A DNA stretch of 64,000 bases from Staphylococcus agnetis (GCF_002901865.1 NZ_PPQF01000025.1:1-64000); one strand, 5' to 3'. Shown: positions 42,818 to 52,075, counted from the stretch's first letter. A program made the numbers and translations. Notes: generated from the letters alone by a model not told the origin.

Positions 42818-43489
42818 CTAATCCCTCTCTTTATATGCATCTTTATTTAACAAATTCATAGTACCGATAATCGTAATTGAAAATGCGACCAATACGACAA
42901 CCCATAACCATGCTTGACTTTCGCGACCTTGTTGTACCAAAAAGTATATTTCTAAAGGTAATGTATTTGTCCGACCTGGAATATAACCAGCCACCATTAA
43001 CGTTGCACCAAATTCACCTATCGCACGTGCAAAGGCTAACATTGCTCCTGAAATGAGTGCGCGTTTTGAAAGTGGTAATATTAACTTCAAAAATATTTTT
43101 GATTCAGAAGCGCCCATTGTACGCGCTGCATTCAACATTTGGGTATCGATAGTGCGAAAACCTTGGACTGCATGTTGATACATTAGAGGAAAGCTCACAA
43201 TTATCGAAGCGATCGTAGCGCCTACAAGAGAAAACACAATTTGTATCCCTAAATTGTCTGTAAGTAAATGCCCAATGGGGCCCTCTACTGAAAAAACAAT
43301 TAATAATAAGAAACCGAGTACAGTTGGCGGTAAAATAATGGGTAAAAATATGAAACTTTCAATTAAACGGGTCCAAATATTTTGCTTATTATATAACAAT
43401 TTTGCCAATGTTATACTTAAAAACACAACAACGATCGTACTGATGCATGCAATGCGTAACGAAATCCATAATGGCGTTAAATCAGCCAT
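42818..43489 (-). CDS. modB: molybdate ABC transporter permease ModB
   Basis: Membrane channel of the molybdate importer, 223 residues with about five membrane segments and the EAA loop ARTMGASESKIFLKLILPLSK that docks on ModC. It is 11 nt after modA and abuts modC. Confidence 0.93.
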   Translation of the reverse strand: MADLTPLWISLRIACISTIVVVFLSITLAKLLYNKQNIWTRLIESFIFLPIILPPTVLGFLLLIVFSVEGPIGHLLTDNLGIQIVFSLVGATIASIIVSFPLMYQHAVQGFRTIDTQMLNAARTMGASESKIFLKLILPLSKRALISGAMLAFARAIGEFGATLMVAGYIPGRTNTLPLEIYFLVQQGRESQAWLWVVVLVAFSITIIGTMNLLNKDAYKERD

Positions 43490-43500
43490 AATATCACCTA

Positions 43501-44253
43501 TTATTCAAAATGGTATTGCTTTAAAATTGATTTTGCTTCTTTAGATTTCATAAAAGTAACCCATGCTTTACTTAAATCGTGGTCAGAAATACGCCCCATC
43601 TCATAAGTAATCGGTTGATTGATTGGTGTCACTTTTACTTTCTCAACGTTTATATCCTGTGTATTGCCAGCATATAAATCGGTTTGGTATACGAAGCCAT
43701 AATTCGCATTCCCTTTATCTACATAGTTTAGCACTTCACGCACATCTTTTGTATAGACCACATGTGGCTCGACTTTATCCCACAGTCCGTGTTTATCTAA
43801 ATACATTTTGGCATATTTTCCTGCGGGAACAGAGGCCACTTCACCCATCGCAACATGGTCATCACGCTTTAATTGGTCTAGTGGTGGCGTCTTTTTTCCG
43901 CGTCCTTTTATTAAAATTAATTGGTTATGTGCATAATCATATGTATCTTTAATTTTGCCTTTTTGATGTAAGACCTTTACATCTTTTGTATTCGCAGACA
44001 TAAAAACATCAACCGGTGCCCCTTTTTCGATTTGTTGTCTTAAAGCACCAGACCCACCATAATTGAAATCAATGTTAACATTTGGGTGTTCTTTTTTAAA
44101 CGCTTTTTCGAGCTCTTTCGTGACATCTGTTAAACTTGCAGCAGCAGAAATCGTTAAATGTGCCTTCTCATGATTATTTTGCGATTGATCACGACATCCC
44201 GATAAAAGCACACCGAGACTGATGATTAAACATAAGCATACAACCCTTTTCAT
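43501..44253 (-). CDS. modA: molybdate-binding lipoprotein ModA
   Basis: Substrate-binding lipoprotein of the importer, 250 residues. Lipobox LLSGC with Cys20, then LTISAAASLTDVTKELEKAF, where Ser/Ala-Ser residues bind the oxyanion, FNYGGSGALRQQIEKGAPVDVFMSA, and a C-terminal lobe with MGRISDHD. GAGAGG binding site. First gene of modABC; no ModE gene is seen nearby. Confidence 0.94.
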   Translation of the reverse strand: MKRVVCLCLIISLGVLLSGCRDQSQNNHEKAHLTISAAASLTDVTKELEKAFKKEHPNVNIDFNYGGSGALRQQIEKGAPVDVFMSANTKDVKVLHQKGKIKDTYDYAHNQLILIKGRGKKTPPLDQLKRDDHVAMGEVASVPAGKYAKMYLDKHGLWDKVEPHVVYTKDVREVLNYVDKGNANYGFVYQTDLYAGNTQDINVEKVKVTPINQPITYEMGRISDHDLSKAWVTFMKSKEAKSILKQYHFE

Positions 44254-44432
44254 TTATAACAATCCTCTCCGCGTATGAACTTATCAGTATATATTATCCA
44301 TGAAACAATGCTGAATTGCACGTTAAAACGTATATCATTCGACATCTTAAAACATGTGAATTCGGCCTAATAGGTTTAATATTTTTATATTTAAGCGTAA
44401 AATAAATACAAATGTGTAAAGGGGGCACAGGG

Positions 44433-45230
44433 GTGAATCAAGATATACATTACAACCAAAAAATCATCAGATATGAACACGGTCAACTCCACGAAACATA
44501 TGATGATTATGTGACGGAGTTCCCATTAACAATTATGATTAATGGTGAAGAGTTTGCTACAGTTATTTGTAGTCCAACACACTTAAATGAGCTCATTTTA
44601 GGATTTTTAGCATCTGAAGGTGTGATTTTAAAACGTCAAGAGTTAAAACAAATAGATATTGATGAGAGTAAAGGTTTTGTACATGTTGAACTCACCTATA
44701 ATGTACATGACCGTATTCAACTTTCAAATAAAAGATTGGTCGCATCTTGTTGTGGCAAAAGTCGCGAGTTCTATTTTCAAAATGATGCGGCTATAGCCAA
44801 AACATCGATGTCAAAAATTCAGTTACATCCTGAACAAGTTTTAACAATGATGCACCGTCTTCAAGACGAAAGTGAGACATTTCAAGCTACTGGTGGATTA
44901 CATAATGCCGCCATTAGTGATGGAGATGCGTTTTATATTCATCGTCAAGATATCGGGAGACATAATGCGTTAGACAAATTGTATGGATACTGTATCGAAA
45001 ATGAAATTTCTGTTAGAGATAAAATATTAATTTTTAGTGGGCGCATCTCATCAGAAATCTTAATTAAAGCAGCTAAAATTGGCGTAGGCATGATTATTTC
45101 AAAATCAGCACCAACGACCCTTGCTATTCAACTTGCTAATGATTTAAATATTACTGCCATAGGCTTTGTGCGTAATCAACATTTTAATATTTATAGTCAT
45201 GCCCATCGCATCACTCATCCCAAAAGTTAA
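44433..45230 (+). CDS. fdhD: formate dehydrogenase sulfurtransferase FdhD
   Basis: FdhD passes sulfur from a cysteine desulfurase to the molybdenum cofactor, which activates formate dehydrogenase. The 265-residue protein has EFPLTIMINGEEFATVICSP, the cysteine pair in VASCCGKSREF, TGGLHNAAISDGD, RQDIGRHNALDKLYG and FSGRISSEILIKAAKIGV. GTG start at 44433 after GGGGG; the upstream ATG at 44412 is less likely. It lies divergent from modABC, consistent with a molybdenum-dedicated region. Confidence 0.94.
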   Translation: MNQDIHYNQKIIRYEHGQLHETYDDYVTEFPLTIMINGEEFATVICSPTHLNELILGFLASEGVILKRQELKQIDIDESKGFVHVELTYNVHDRIQLSNKRLVASCCGKSREFYFQNDAAIAKTSMSKIQLHPEQVLTMMHRLQDESETFQATGGLHNAAISDGDAFYIHRQDIGRHNALDKLYGYCIENEISVRDKILIFSGRISSEILIKAAKIGVGMIISKSAPTTLAIQLANDLNITAIGFVRNQHFNIYSHAHRITHPKS

Positions 45231-45279
45231 ACACACATCCATCAAACATGATTCAACATTGACGTGAACACCATATAAA

Positions 45280-45322
45280 ACACCCTCAAAATAGTTCACA
45301 AATTCGTGAATTTTGAGGGTGT
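45280..45322. terminator. terminator between fdhD and GNAT gene, copy 2 of the repeated hairpin
   Basis: A long stem (ACACCCTCAAAAT / TTTTGAGGGTGT plus GTTCAC/GTGAA) lies between convergent genes. The minus-strand side ends in TTTTAT. It belongs to the CCTCAAAATTC hairpin group. Confidence 0.8.
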
Positions 45323-45351
45323 CTCCCATTTATAATCTATAAAATTTTAGT

Positions 45352-46107
45352 TTAGGCATGCTCTAATAGTGCACTATAGCGAAAATGCATGTATGTGTAA
45401 CCTTGTTTAATATACATATCTTTTACAGTATCTTCAGCATCAGCAACTAAAATAACCGAACGTTGGCCTGCACGTTTTCCAATTTCGGCTTGGATACGTT
45501 TACCATAACCTTGCTTTTGATACTCAGGTTTTACTGCGAAACCGTCTAATTCAAGTGTAGTTTCACCTTCGATTAAGTTTAATATCGCGACAGGCACATC
45601 ATTCTCATAGGCCACATAATAGTCTAAGTCACCTTCTCCATGGCTAACCTGTTCTCGAATATAATTACACGCTTCATTTACATAAATAGTACCATAAGGT
45701 GTACTTAATTCACTGAAGATTTCAAGGTAATCATTAATACGATGTGAATTGACTTTAACTAAATGTAGCGTTTCCTCTGAAAGTGCTTTTAAAGCAACGC
45801 CATCTATTGCATACATTTCAACACACCCTAATTCGAAGCCTTCTGTTCTTAATAGACGTAGCATTTCTGTTGATAATGCCATATCAGCTGGAAATTCAAA
45901 ATAAAGGTGTGTTGATGAAGTTTGCATGTGTTGCTGCCGTTGTATGACCATATCATGTTTAAATGTTAATGTATCCGGCATTATATGATACCGCCATTTG
46001 TTCCCATCAAATTTATGAGGATGTTGAGGTGTAAGAAAACGCGTATACCGTGAATAACTTTCAATAACTTGAGCATCTGTATAAATCGTTTCCATCGATA
46101 TAGGCAT
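45352..46107 (-). CDS. GNAT family N-acetyltransferase
   Basis: A 251-residue protein with an unclassified N-terminal part (about 1-110) and a C-terminal GNAT domain: DYYVAYENDVPVAILNLIEG, LELDGFAVKPEYQKQGYGKRI (acetyl-CoA loop Q-K-Q-G-Y-G) and VKDMYIKQGYTYMHFRYSAL. Substrate unknown. ATG at 46107 is better spaced from AAAGGGG than the ATG at 46116. It is 22 nt after bioY and probably in the same transcript. Confidence 0.85.
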   Translation of the reverse strand: MPISMETIYTDAQVIESYSRYTRFLTPQHPHKFDGNKWRYHIMPDTLTFKHDMVIQRQQHMQTSSTHLYFEFPADMALSTEMLRLLRTEGFELGCVEMYAIDGVALKALSEETLHLVKVNSHRINDYLEIFSELSTPYGTIYVNEACNYIREQVSHGEGDLDYYVAYENDVPVAILNLIEGETTLELDGFAVKPEYQKQGYGKRIQAEIGKRAGQRSVILVADAEDTVKDMYIKQGYTYMHFRYSALLEHA

Positions 46108-46129
46108 CCCTATCATCCCCTTTATGTTT

Positions 46130-46693
46130 TTATAGATGTGTTTGTTTTAAAACACGTGCAGTTACTGGATTTTTAAGAAGCGCTATTGCAAAAAATGATG
46201 CAATCACCGCTTTGATCAAATCTCCCGGTACAAACACTAACGAGGTATAAAGCGCTTTAGACACAGGTATATGTGTGATAAAGCCCATCACGATAGCGCC
46301 AACAAAGTCTAATAATACTACACCAATAATGAAAATAATGAAAAATACTTTAAGTACATTGAGCTTCTCAAATTGACGGTCTCTCACCCAACCAATTAAG
46401 AATGCGACAACTGGATACATGAATAAAAAACCTGCGCTCGGGCCCATAAAGACACCAATGCCACCACGTCCACCTGATAATAATGGTGCTCCACAAGCGA
46501 CAAGTAATAAAAATACGATAACACTTAACGTCCCATATTTACGCCCTAATAATATACCAGCTAAAAAGATACCAATATTTTGGAGTACAATAGGTACGGG
46601 TATAAACGGCAATTGAATAGGCGTGACAAACCCCATGACAGCAATTATTGCCGTCATTAAGGCAGTATAAACGAGTAATCGAGTATGATTCAC
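46130..46693 (-). CDS. bioY: biotin transporter S component BioY
   Basis: Substrate-binding membrane subunit for biotin uptake, working with EcfA1-EcfA2-EcfT (encoded at 2124-4583). The 187-residue protein has about six membrane segments, ALMTAIIAVMGFVTPIQLPF, VPIVLQNIGIFLAGILLG and ACGAPLLSGGRGGIGVFMGPSAGFLFMYP, the BioY core. GTG start after GGAGG. A BirA-type operator lies upstream. No dedicated BioM/BioN genes are adjacent, which points to group II ECF use. Confidence 0.93.
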   Translation of the reverse strand: MNHTRLLVYTALMTAIIAVMGFVTPIQLPFIPVPIVLQNIGIFLAGILLGRKYGTLSVIVFLLLVACGAPLLSGGRGGIGVFMGPSAGFLFMYPVVAFLIGWVRDRQFEKLNVLKVFFIIFIIGVVLLDFVGAIVMGFITHIPVSKALYTSLVFVPGDLIKAVIASFFAIALLKNPVTARVLKQTHL

Positions 46694-46779
46694 TTTACTT
46701 CCTCCCTAAAGATATTAAAGATGTCACAAAACATATGACTTTCTTTAAATAGTCATCATAAAAATATAACCATTGCCGT

Positions 46780-46821
46780 ATTATACATGATTGTAAACAT
46801 TTTTTCTAGAGTGTTTACAAT
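46780..46821 (-). promoter_or_regulatory. bioY promoter with BirA-type operator
   Basis: Perfect inverted repeat ATTGTAAAC (46790-46798) and GTTTACAAT (46813-46821) separated by 14 nt lies right upstream of a TATAAT box on the minus strand (46780-46785). The half-sites resemble BirA boxes of Bacillota (TTGTTAAC type). The operator overlaps the stop codon of nanK. Confidence 0.75.
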
Positions 46822-47675
46822 TTTGAAACCGCACCTATTAGTGCAGCATCATTGTGTAGTTGTGCAGTTTCAATTTTAGCATGACCATAATGAGGAGGTA
46901 AAAACGATTGAACGTGTGGTTCAATGTATTTTAGCAAGTCACGTTGTTGTTTAGAAATACCCCCACCAATGATGATATGCGCCGGATCGTACATGATTTG
47001 TACTTCAGCAATACCTCGAGCTACTTCACGTCCCCATGTATGCAGAAGTTTTTGACTTGCTTCATAGTGGTGTGCATCTTCAAACAATTGAATAACATTA
47101 TCATGACCGTAGTTTTGAGCTACCATCAGTTTTTTCAGCGCGCGTGTCGATGCACGGTCTTCATAGTTTGTTTTTGTTTCAAAATCATAAAGGAGATTAC
47201 CAATTTCATTCGCACGGTGTCGTGCACCTACCATTAAACCGTTTGGTTCTTGGAAATAACTTCCACCAATTCCTGTGCCTAATGTTAAACAAAATACGCT
47301 TGCCAGTGATTGTTTACGGTAACTTAATTCGCCTAACAAAGCGGCGTCTACATCATTATAAACATTCACATGTGATGCGCATCGACGTAACGCTTGTTTA
47401 AAATGCGTTCCTGAATAGTTTAAAATATTATCGTTTGCATAAACGATTGTGCCTTCCGCTTGATTTACCGCACCTGCTGTCGAAATACCAATCCGTACCT
47501 CTTTAAGATGGAACGTGTGCATATATGTCTTTACACGTCGCAATATTTCGTTTAAAATCGCGTCATTTTCATTTACTGGCGTAGGCAACTTTTGATAGCC
47601 TTTCAAATTAAATTCAGAGTCAACGATGGCAGATTTTAAAAATGTTCCCCCAATGTCAAATGCAATTTTCGTCAT
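46815..47675 (-). CDS. nanK: ROK-family N-acetylmannosamine kinase (NanK-like)
   Basis: Sugar kinase of 286 residues, likely phosphorylating ManNAc to ManNAc-6-P. It starts MTKIAFDIGGTFLKSAIVD (phosphate-1 loop) and has GTGIGGSYF, VYNDVDAALLGE with the catalytic-type aspartate, and IIIGGGISKQ. The zinc-binding cysteine cluster of many ROK proteins is missing in ARHRANEIGNLLYDF, as in some Gram-positive kinases. ATG at 47675 after GAGGTG, overlapping nanR by 20 nt. Substrate is inferred from nanA-nanT next door; a glucokinase is the alternative. Confidence 0.8.
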   Translation of the reverse strand: MTKIAFDIGGTFLKSAIVDSEFNLKGYQKLPTPVNENDAILNEILRRVKTYMHTFHLKEVRIGISTAGAVNQAEGTIVYANDNILNYSGTHFKQALRRCASHVNVYNDVDAALLGELSYRKQSLASVFCLTLGTGIGGSYFQEPNGLMVGARHRANEIGNLLYDFETKTNYEDRASTRALKKLMVAQNYGHDNVIQLFEDAHHYEASQKLLHTWGREVARGIAEVQIMYDPAHIIIGGGISKQQRDLLKYIEPHVQSFLPPHYGHAKIETAQLHNDAALIGAVSKL

Positions 47676-48321
47676 AAAATTGAGCACCTCGCAATAAATG
47701 TTGAGTTAATAATGCTTTTGCTTTTGTGAACTGTTTGGCTTTTAAAGCGTCAAAAATCGCTTGATGATCATCAATACTCAATTGATTGTCTATCATTGAT
47801 GATTTAATGGGTGTTTGATAAAAATAGGCATGAACAACAGCGCTCATTTGTTTAAACAATGGTACATTGACCGCTTCTAATATACTTTGATGAAATGCTT
47901 TATCATCTGCAATACTAAACGAAGATGCGTCATTTACAAGTACGCGTTCAATGGCCTCTAAAGATGTTTCATCGCGTTCGATCACATCAATTGCAGCAAG
48001 TTCAAAGGTTAATCGCAACATCATTAAATCTTTTAAATTCCCACGATTTACTTGAAAGCTAAATAAAAACCCTTCTATTAAGGGTGTAATATCTTGTGCC
48101 TTTACAAGCGTACCTTTCCCTTGAACACTTTCAGTCACGCCGGTGTTTTCTAAATAACTTAAGGCCTCTCGAACCACCGAGCGACTCACTTGATATACTT
48201 CGGCTAATTTACGTTCAGTAGGTAATTTATCTCCGACCTTAAGTTGTTCTTTTAAAATATAGTCTTTAATATTTTTTACCATTTTTTCTTTTAAGCTTTG
48301 ACGACCGTTCATGCCTTCCAT
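47656..48321 (-). CDS. GntR/FadR-family regulator of the nan genes
   Basis: A 221-residue repressor with an N-terminal winged HTH (LKEKMVKNIKDYILKEQLK, LPTERKLAEVYQVSRSVVREALSYLENTG, QGKGTLVK) and a C-terminal FCD ligand-binding domain (about 85-215) with metal-ligand type histidines in FHQSILEA, DDHQAIFDALK and LTQHLL. It is divergent from nanA and shares the gap containing an exact FadR-type operator, so it probably senses sialic acid or an intermediate. Different family from the RpiR-type NanR I know from S. aureus. Confidence 0.85.
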   Translation of the reverse strand: MEGMNGRQSLKEKMVKNIKDYILKEQLKVGDKLPTERKLAEVYQVSRSVVREALSYLENTGVTESVQGKGTLVKAQDITPLIEGFLFSFQVNRGNLKDLMMLRLTFELAAIDVIERDETSLEAIERVLVNDASSFSIADDKAFHQSILEAVNVPLFKQMSAVVHAYFYQTPIKSSMIDNQLSIDDHQAIFDALKAKQFTKAKALLTQHLLRGAQFYDENCI

Positions 48322-48391
48322 CTCTAAGCACTTCCCCTTTCATAACGATTCAAGTTTATCATACATTGTCATATTACTATAAAATGATATA

Positions 48392-48420
48392 TTGACCTCG
48401 TAAATGATAGCGCTTACAAT
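48392..48420 (+). promoter_or_regulatory. nanA promoter overlapped by a cre-like site
   Basis: TTGACC (48392-48397) and TACAAT (48415-48420) are 17 nt apart. TGATAGCGCTTACA at 48405-48418 matches the CcpA cre consensus TGWAARCGYTWNCW except one position, and covers the -10 box. Catabolite repression by preferred sugars is expected. Confidence 0.65.
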
Positions 48421-48430
48421 ATAAGTATAA

Positions 48431-48445
48431 ATTGGTCTGACCAAT
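48431..48445 (+). promoter_or_regulatory. FadR-type operator in the nanR-nanA gap
   Basis: Perfect palindrome ATTGGTC-T-GACCAAT just after the nanA -10 region. Its centre TGGTCTGACCA fits the FadR-subfamily pattern TGGTNNNACCA. Binding of the neighbouring GntR/FCD protein would block nanA-nanT and perhaps its own gene. Confidence 0.8.
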
Positions 48446-48471
48446 ATTTCAATAGCTATAGGAGGATAACA

Positions 48472-49353
48472 ATGAAAGACGACTTAAAAGGTTTATACGC
48501 TGCACTATTAGTGCCTTTTGATGAACAAGGTAACATTATCGAGAGTGGATTGCGTGAGGTGGTTAGAAACGCGATAGATACACAACAACTTGACGGTTTA
48601 TATGTTAATGGTAGTTCAGGTGAAAATTTCTTAATGAATACAGAGCAAAAGAAGGACGTATTTCGGATTGTTAAAGATGAAGCACAAAATGATGTTCGCT
48701 TAATTGCCCAAGTCGGTTCATTAGATTTAAATGAGGCAATTGCATTAGGTCAATATGCAACAGAACTCGGTTACGATGCATTATCTGCAGTTACACCGTT
48801 TTACTATCCATTTACTTTTGAAGAAATACGAGATTATTACTTTAAAATTATCGAAACAACTCAAAATGACATGATTATTTATGCGATTCCAGGATTAACA
48901 GGCGTCAATATTACAATCGAACAGTTTGACACGCTGTTTAAAAATGAGCGTATTATTGGTGTGAAATATACAGCGCCAGACTTTTTCTTACTTGAGCGCT
49001 TACGTCATGCTTTTCCAGATAAACTCATTTTTTCAGGGTTCGATGAAATGCTTGTTCAAGCGGCAATTTCAGGCGTTGATGGTGCAATCGGGTCAACTTA
49101 TAACATTAATGGTGTCCGTGCACAAGCCATTTTTAAAGCAGCACAATCTGGAAATGTAGAAAAAGCTTATCAATTACAACGTGAGTCAAATGACATTATC
49201 GAACAGGTTTTAAAGATGGGATTATATACAACTTTAAAAGCCATTTTAAAAGAAAAAGGCATCGAAACAGGCTATCCTAAAGCACCTTTTCATCCTTTTA
49301 ATGAAGCACTTAGACCACAATTAGAAACACTCGTTCGAACGTATCACTTATAA
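48472..49353 (+). CDS. nanA: N-acetylneuraminate lyase
   Basis: Class I aldolase that splits sialic acid to pyruvate and ManNAc. The 293-residue TIM barrel has NGSSGENFL (about 46-54), Tyr137 in [10 protein letters not shown] and the Schiff-base Lys165 in GVKYTAPDF, plus SGFDEMLV and [12 protein letters not shown], which select sialic acid lyase over dihydrodipicolinate synthase. AGGAGG site 6 nt before ATG. Followed by the transporter gene 69 nt later. Confidence 0.94.
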   Translation: MKDDLKGLYAALLVPFDEQGNIIESGLREVVRNAIDTQQLDGLYVNGSSGENFLMNTEQKKDVFRIVKDEAQNDVRLIAQVGSLDLNEAIALGQYATELGYDALSAVTPFYYPFTFEEIRDYYFKIIETTQNDMIIYAIPGLTGVNITIEQFDTLFKNERIIGVKYTAPDFFLLERLRHAFPDKLIFSGFDEMLVQAAISGVDGAIGSTYNINGVRAQAIFKAAQSGNVEKAYQLQRESNDIIEQVLKMGLYTTLKAILKEKGIETGYPKAPFHPFNEALRPQLETLVRTYHL

Positions 49354-49422
49354 CTTTTGGCACTTTGAAACACGTTTAGCGTATTTACCGCATTCATCAT
49401 GAATGAGAGAGGGGTTATGATT

Positions 49423-50937
49423 ATGAATACAATTGGGTTTGGTTTTTGGAATTGGGTTGCATTGATATTATATTTATTGCTCATGCTTATGATTGGCGCC
49501 TATTTTACACGTCGTGCTGGAAAAGATACTGAAAGTTTTTTCACTGCGAGCGGTCGCTTGCCCTCTTGGGTAGTGGGCTTTTCAATTTACGCAACAACTT
49601 TAAGTGCAATTACATTTATGTCCACACCTGAAAAGTCTTTTCTCACAGACTGGTCTTATATCGCTGGAAATATAGCGATAGTAGCAATTATCCCGTTATT
49701 AATATACTTTTATATTCCATTTTTCAAAAAGTTACATGTCACTTCAGCATATGAATATTTAGAGGCGCGTTTCAATCCTGCAGTGCGTGTCATTGGTTCA
49801 TTATTATTTGTGCTATTTCACTTAGGACGTATTGCAATTGTGATTTATTTACCAACACTTGCAATCACTGCTGTTTCCGACATTAACCCATATGTTGTAG
49901 CTTGCCTAGTAGGTATTTTATGTATTATTTATACATTTCTTGGTGGATTTGAAGGTGTGGTTTGGAGTGATTTTATCCAAGGGGTGATATTACTTGGCGG
50001 TGCTATTGTTATTATTGTCATGGCAATCAGTCAAGTCGATGGTGGTTTCTCCACAGTTGCACACGATGCCATTCAAAATAAAAAACTGATCAGTGCAGAT
50101 AATTGGAAGCTCAGTGCTGCTGCAGCTGCGATTCCGATTATATTTATAGGAAGTGTATTTAATAACTTACAGCAATATACTGCAAGTCAAGACGTTGTTC
50201 AACGTTATCAGGCTTCAGAATCGATGAAAGAAACGTCTCAATCCATTTGGACAAATGGTATCTTAGCATTAATCTCTGCACCCATTTTTTTTGGAATGGG
50301 TACCGCACTCTATGCATTTTATGAACATCAAACAGCACTACCTAAAGATTTTAATACCTCATCAATTGTTCCGTATTTCATATTGACACAAATGCCTCCA
50401 TTTGTAGGCGGATTATTGATTGCTGCGATATTTGCAGCTGCACAATCGACAATATCATCAAGCTTAAATTCAATTTCAGCTTGTCTGTCAATTGACATTA
50501 AGCAACGTTTCTTTGGCAAACAACTTGAAAAAGCTGAAGTACGTTTTGCGAGAATAATTACCATCGTGGTTGGTTTGATAAGCTTAATGGCTTCACTGTA
50601 TTTAATTGCTTCAAATTCTAGTGACATGTGGGATTTATTTCTACTCATTACAGGATTATTTGGTGTACCGCTCGCTGGTATATTTGCTGTCGGCATTTTT
50701 ACAAAACGTACCCATGGCATTGGCGTGATAGTAGGTCTCATTGTAGCAGTTATTGTAAGTTACTTCCTCCAAGGTGTCGGTGGAGCTGGATCACCATTCT
50801 ATACATCAATCATTGCGTTCTTTATCGCTTTTGGAACAGCGTATCTATCTAGCTTGATCATTCCACATGCCAAAAAAGATATTACAGGCCTTACAATTTA
50901 TGAAAAACATAAAACGAGTACGTATATTAGAAAATAA
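49423..50937 (+). CDS. nanT: sodium/sialic acid symporter (SSS family)
   Basis: A 504-residue sodium:solute symporter with about 13 membrane segments. SSS motifs: GKDTESFFTASGRLPSWVVGFSIYATTLSAITFM in TM1-2, YLEARFN, and AIFAAAQSTISSSLNSISACLSID, where serine/threonine residues bind sodium. The substrate is inferred from nanA upstream. ATG at 49423 is 8 nt after GAGAGGGG; ATG codons at 49399 and 49417 are alternatives but precede or crowd the site. Confidence 0.87.
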   Translation: MNTIGFGFWNWVALILYLLLMLMIGAYFTRRAGKDTESFFTASGRLPSWVVGFSIYATTLSAITFMSTPEKSFLTDWSYIAGNIAIVAIIPLLIYFYIPFFKKLHVTSAYEYLEARFNPAVRVIGSLLFVLFHLGRIAIVIYLPTLAITAVSDINPYVVACLVGILCIIYTFLGGFEGVVWSDFIQGVILLGGAIVIIVMAISQVDGGFSTVAHDAIQNKKLISADNWKLSAAAAAIPIIFIGSVFNNLQQYTASQDVVQRYQASESMKETSQSIWTNGILALISAPIFFGMGTALYAFYEHQTALPKDFNTSSIVPYFILTQMPPFVGGLLIAAIFAAAQSTISSSLNSISACLSIDIKQRFFGKQLEKAEVRFARIITIVVGLISLMASLYLIASNSSDMWDLFLLITGLFGVPLAGIFAVGIFTKRTHGIGVIVGLIVAVIVSYFLQGVGGAGSPFYTSIIAFFIAFGTAYLSSLIIPHAKKDITGLTIYEKHKTSTYIRK

Positions 50938-51013
50938 ATCACTATCATCCATGTATATGTTAAAAACATTTCAAGCTTTACATTCAGAATGAGCACGTGC
51001 TTTTTAAAAAGTT

Positions 51014-51053
51014 AAGCCTTCAAAATTCATGTTGAGATGAACTTTGAAGGCTT
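51014..51053. terminator. bidirectional terminator between nanT and fhuD2, copy 3 of the repeated hairpin
   Basis: AAGCCTTCAAA / TTTGAAGGCTT arms with inner TTCAT/ATGAA pairs around GTTGAG. It lies between convergent genes; the plus side ends CTTTATC. Confidence 0.85.
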
Positions 51054-51140
51054 TATCAATTGTTTTATGTCAACTTAGCAATCACTTAAATGCGTCATAT
51101 TTGAATTGAATATACAGGGTGAAATGCTAATATGCAATGT

Positions 51141-52058
51141 TTAATTCTTTAGAAATTTTTCTTTTAAATCTTTACGAATCACGTCTAGAGAATAAGGGTC
51201 ATTGTACCAGTAAATACTTGAATCCACATCAAATACATGCTTTGCTTTGACCGCTTTTAAATTAGACCACATTGCAGTATGGGTAAATTCTGGTTGCGCC
51301 GCTTTTGGTGCTTTCGCTTTAACGATATAATCACCCGCATATGTTTCAATTTCTTCTTTAGAAATTTCTTTCCAACCTTCTTTTTGAGTTGCTTTTTCTA
51401 ATTCTGTCGGCATTTTTAAACCAAATGCTTGGTAGATGACCTCACTACCGCGTCCCCAGTTTTTACCATAAGCATAAATTTTCTTCTCAAAATCTTCGAT
51501 GATTGAAACAGTCGCATCTTTTCCAATGGCTTTTTTAATCTCCGTACCATCTTGTTTTGTCTGTTTCACCCAATTTTCTTTCCATTCTGCTACTTCTTTT
51601 TCTTTATTCATAATTTGACCTAGAAGTTCTTGTTGTTCTAGATAATTGTACATACCATAATTGATAGCTAAAGTAGGCGCAATTTTTTCAAGTTTTTTTG
51701 TATTTTTATCCGTGTTATATGTAACAATTAAATCAGGTTTTAATGATGCCACTTGTTCTACATCGTCATTGCCAACTTTATCAATATCTTTAAAATGTTT
51801 CTTCAAAATTGGACTTTGATCTACTTGATTAGATACACCTACTATATTGGCATCTAAATATTTTAAACCACCAGCATATGTAGGGGCTAGTACGACGATG
51901 CGTTTAGGTGTTTGTGGTATTTTAACATTTTGTTTACCCTCTGCTGTCTTTAGCGCTAACGTCTTAACATCCGATTGCGCAGATTGTTCCTCTTTATTTT
52001 GACCACAAGCAGCTAATAGTAAAATCATAGCTACTAATGGAATGAACCATTTTTGCAT
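51141..52058 (-). CDS. fhuD2: ferric hydroxamate-binding lipoprotein FhuD2-like
   Basis: Lipoprotein receptor for ferric hydroxamate siderophores, feeding the FhuBG permease (not in the window). The 305-residue protein has a lipobox LLAACGQ (Cys18), IPQTPKRIVVLAPTYAGGLKYL, VDQSPILKKHF, YLEQQELLGQI, the Trp/Arg-rich ligand segment YAYGKNWGRGSEVIYQAFGL and the end SIYWYNDPYSLDVIRKDLKEK, all closely like S. aureus FhuD2. ATG at 52058 is 8 nt after GGAGG. Single gene under Fur control. Confidence 0.92.
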   Translation of the reverse strand: MQKWFIPLVAMILLLAACGQNKEEQSAQSDVKTLALKTAEGKQNVKIPQTPKRIVVLAPTYAGGLKYLDANIVGVSNQVDQSPILKKHFKDIDKVGNDDVEQVASLKPDLIVTYNTDKNTKKLEKIAPTLAINYGMYNYLEQQELLGQIMNKEKEVAEWKENWVKQTKQDGTEIKKAIGKDATVSIIEDFEKKIYAYGKNWGRGSEVIYQAFGLKMPTELEKATQKEGWKEISKEEIETYAGDYIVKAKAPKAAQPEFTHTAMWSNLKAVKAKHVFDVDSSIYWYNDPYSLDVIRKDLKEKFLKN

Positions 52059-52075
52059 GTTTTGTTCCTCCAATT

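Noticed and set aside
45144-45329. Small minus-strand frame at the end of fdhD
   Set aside because: Overlaps fdhD and the terminator hairpin; no family or binding site.
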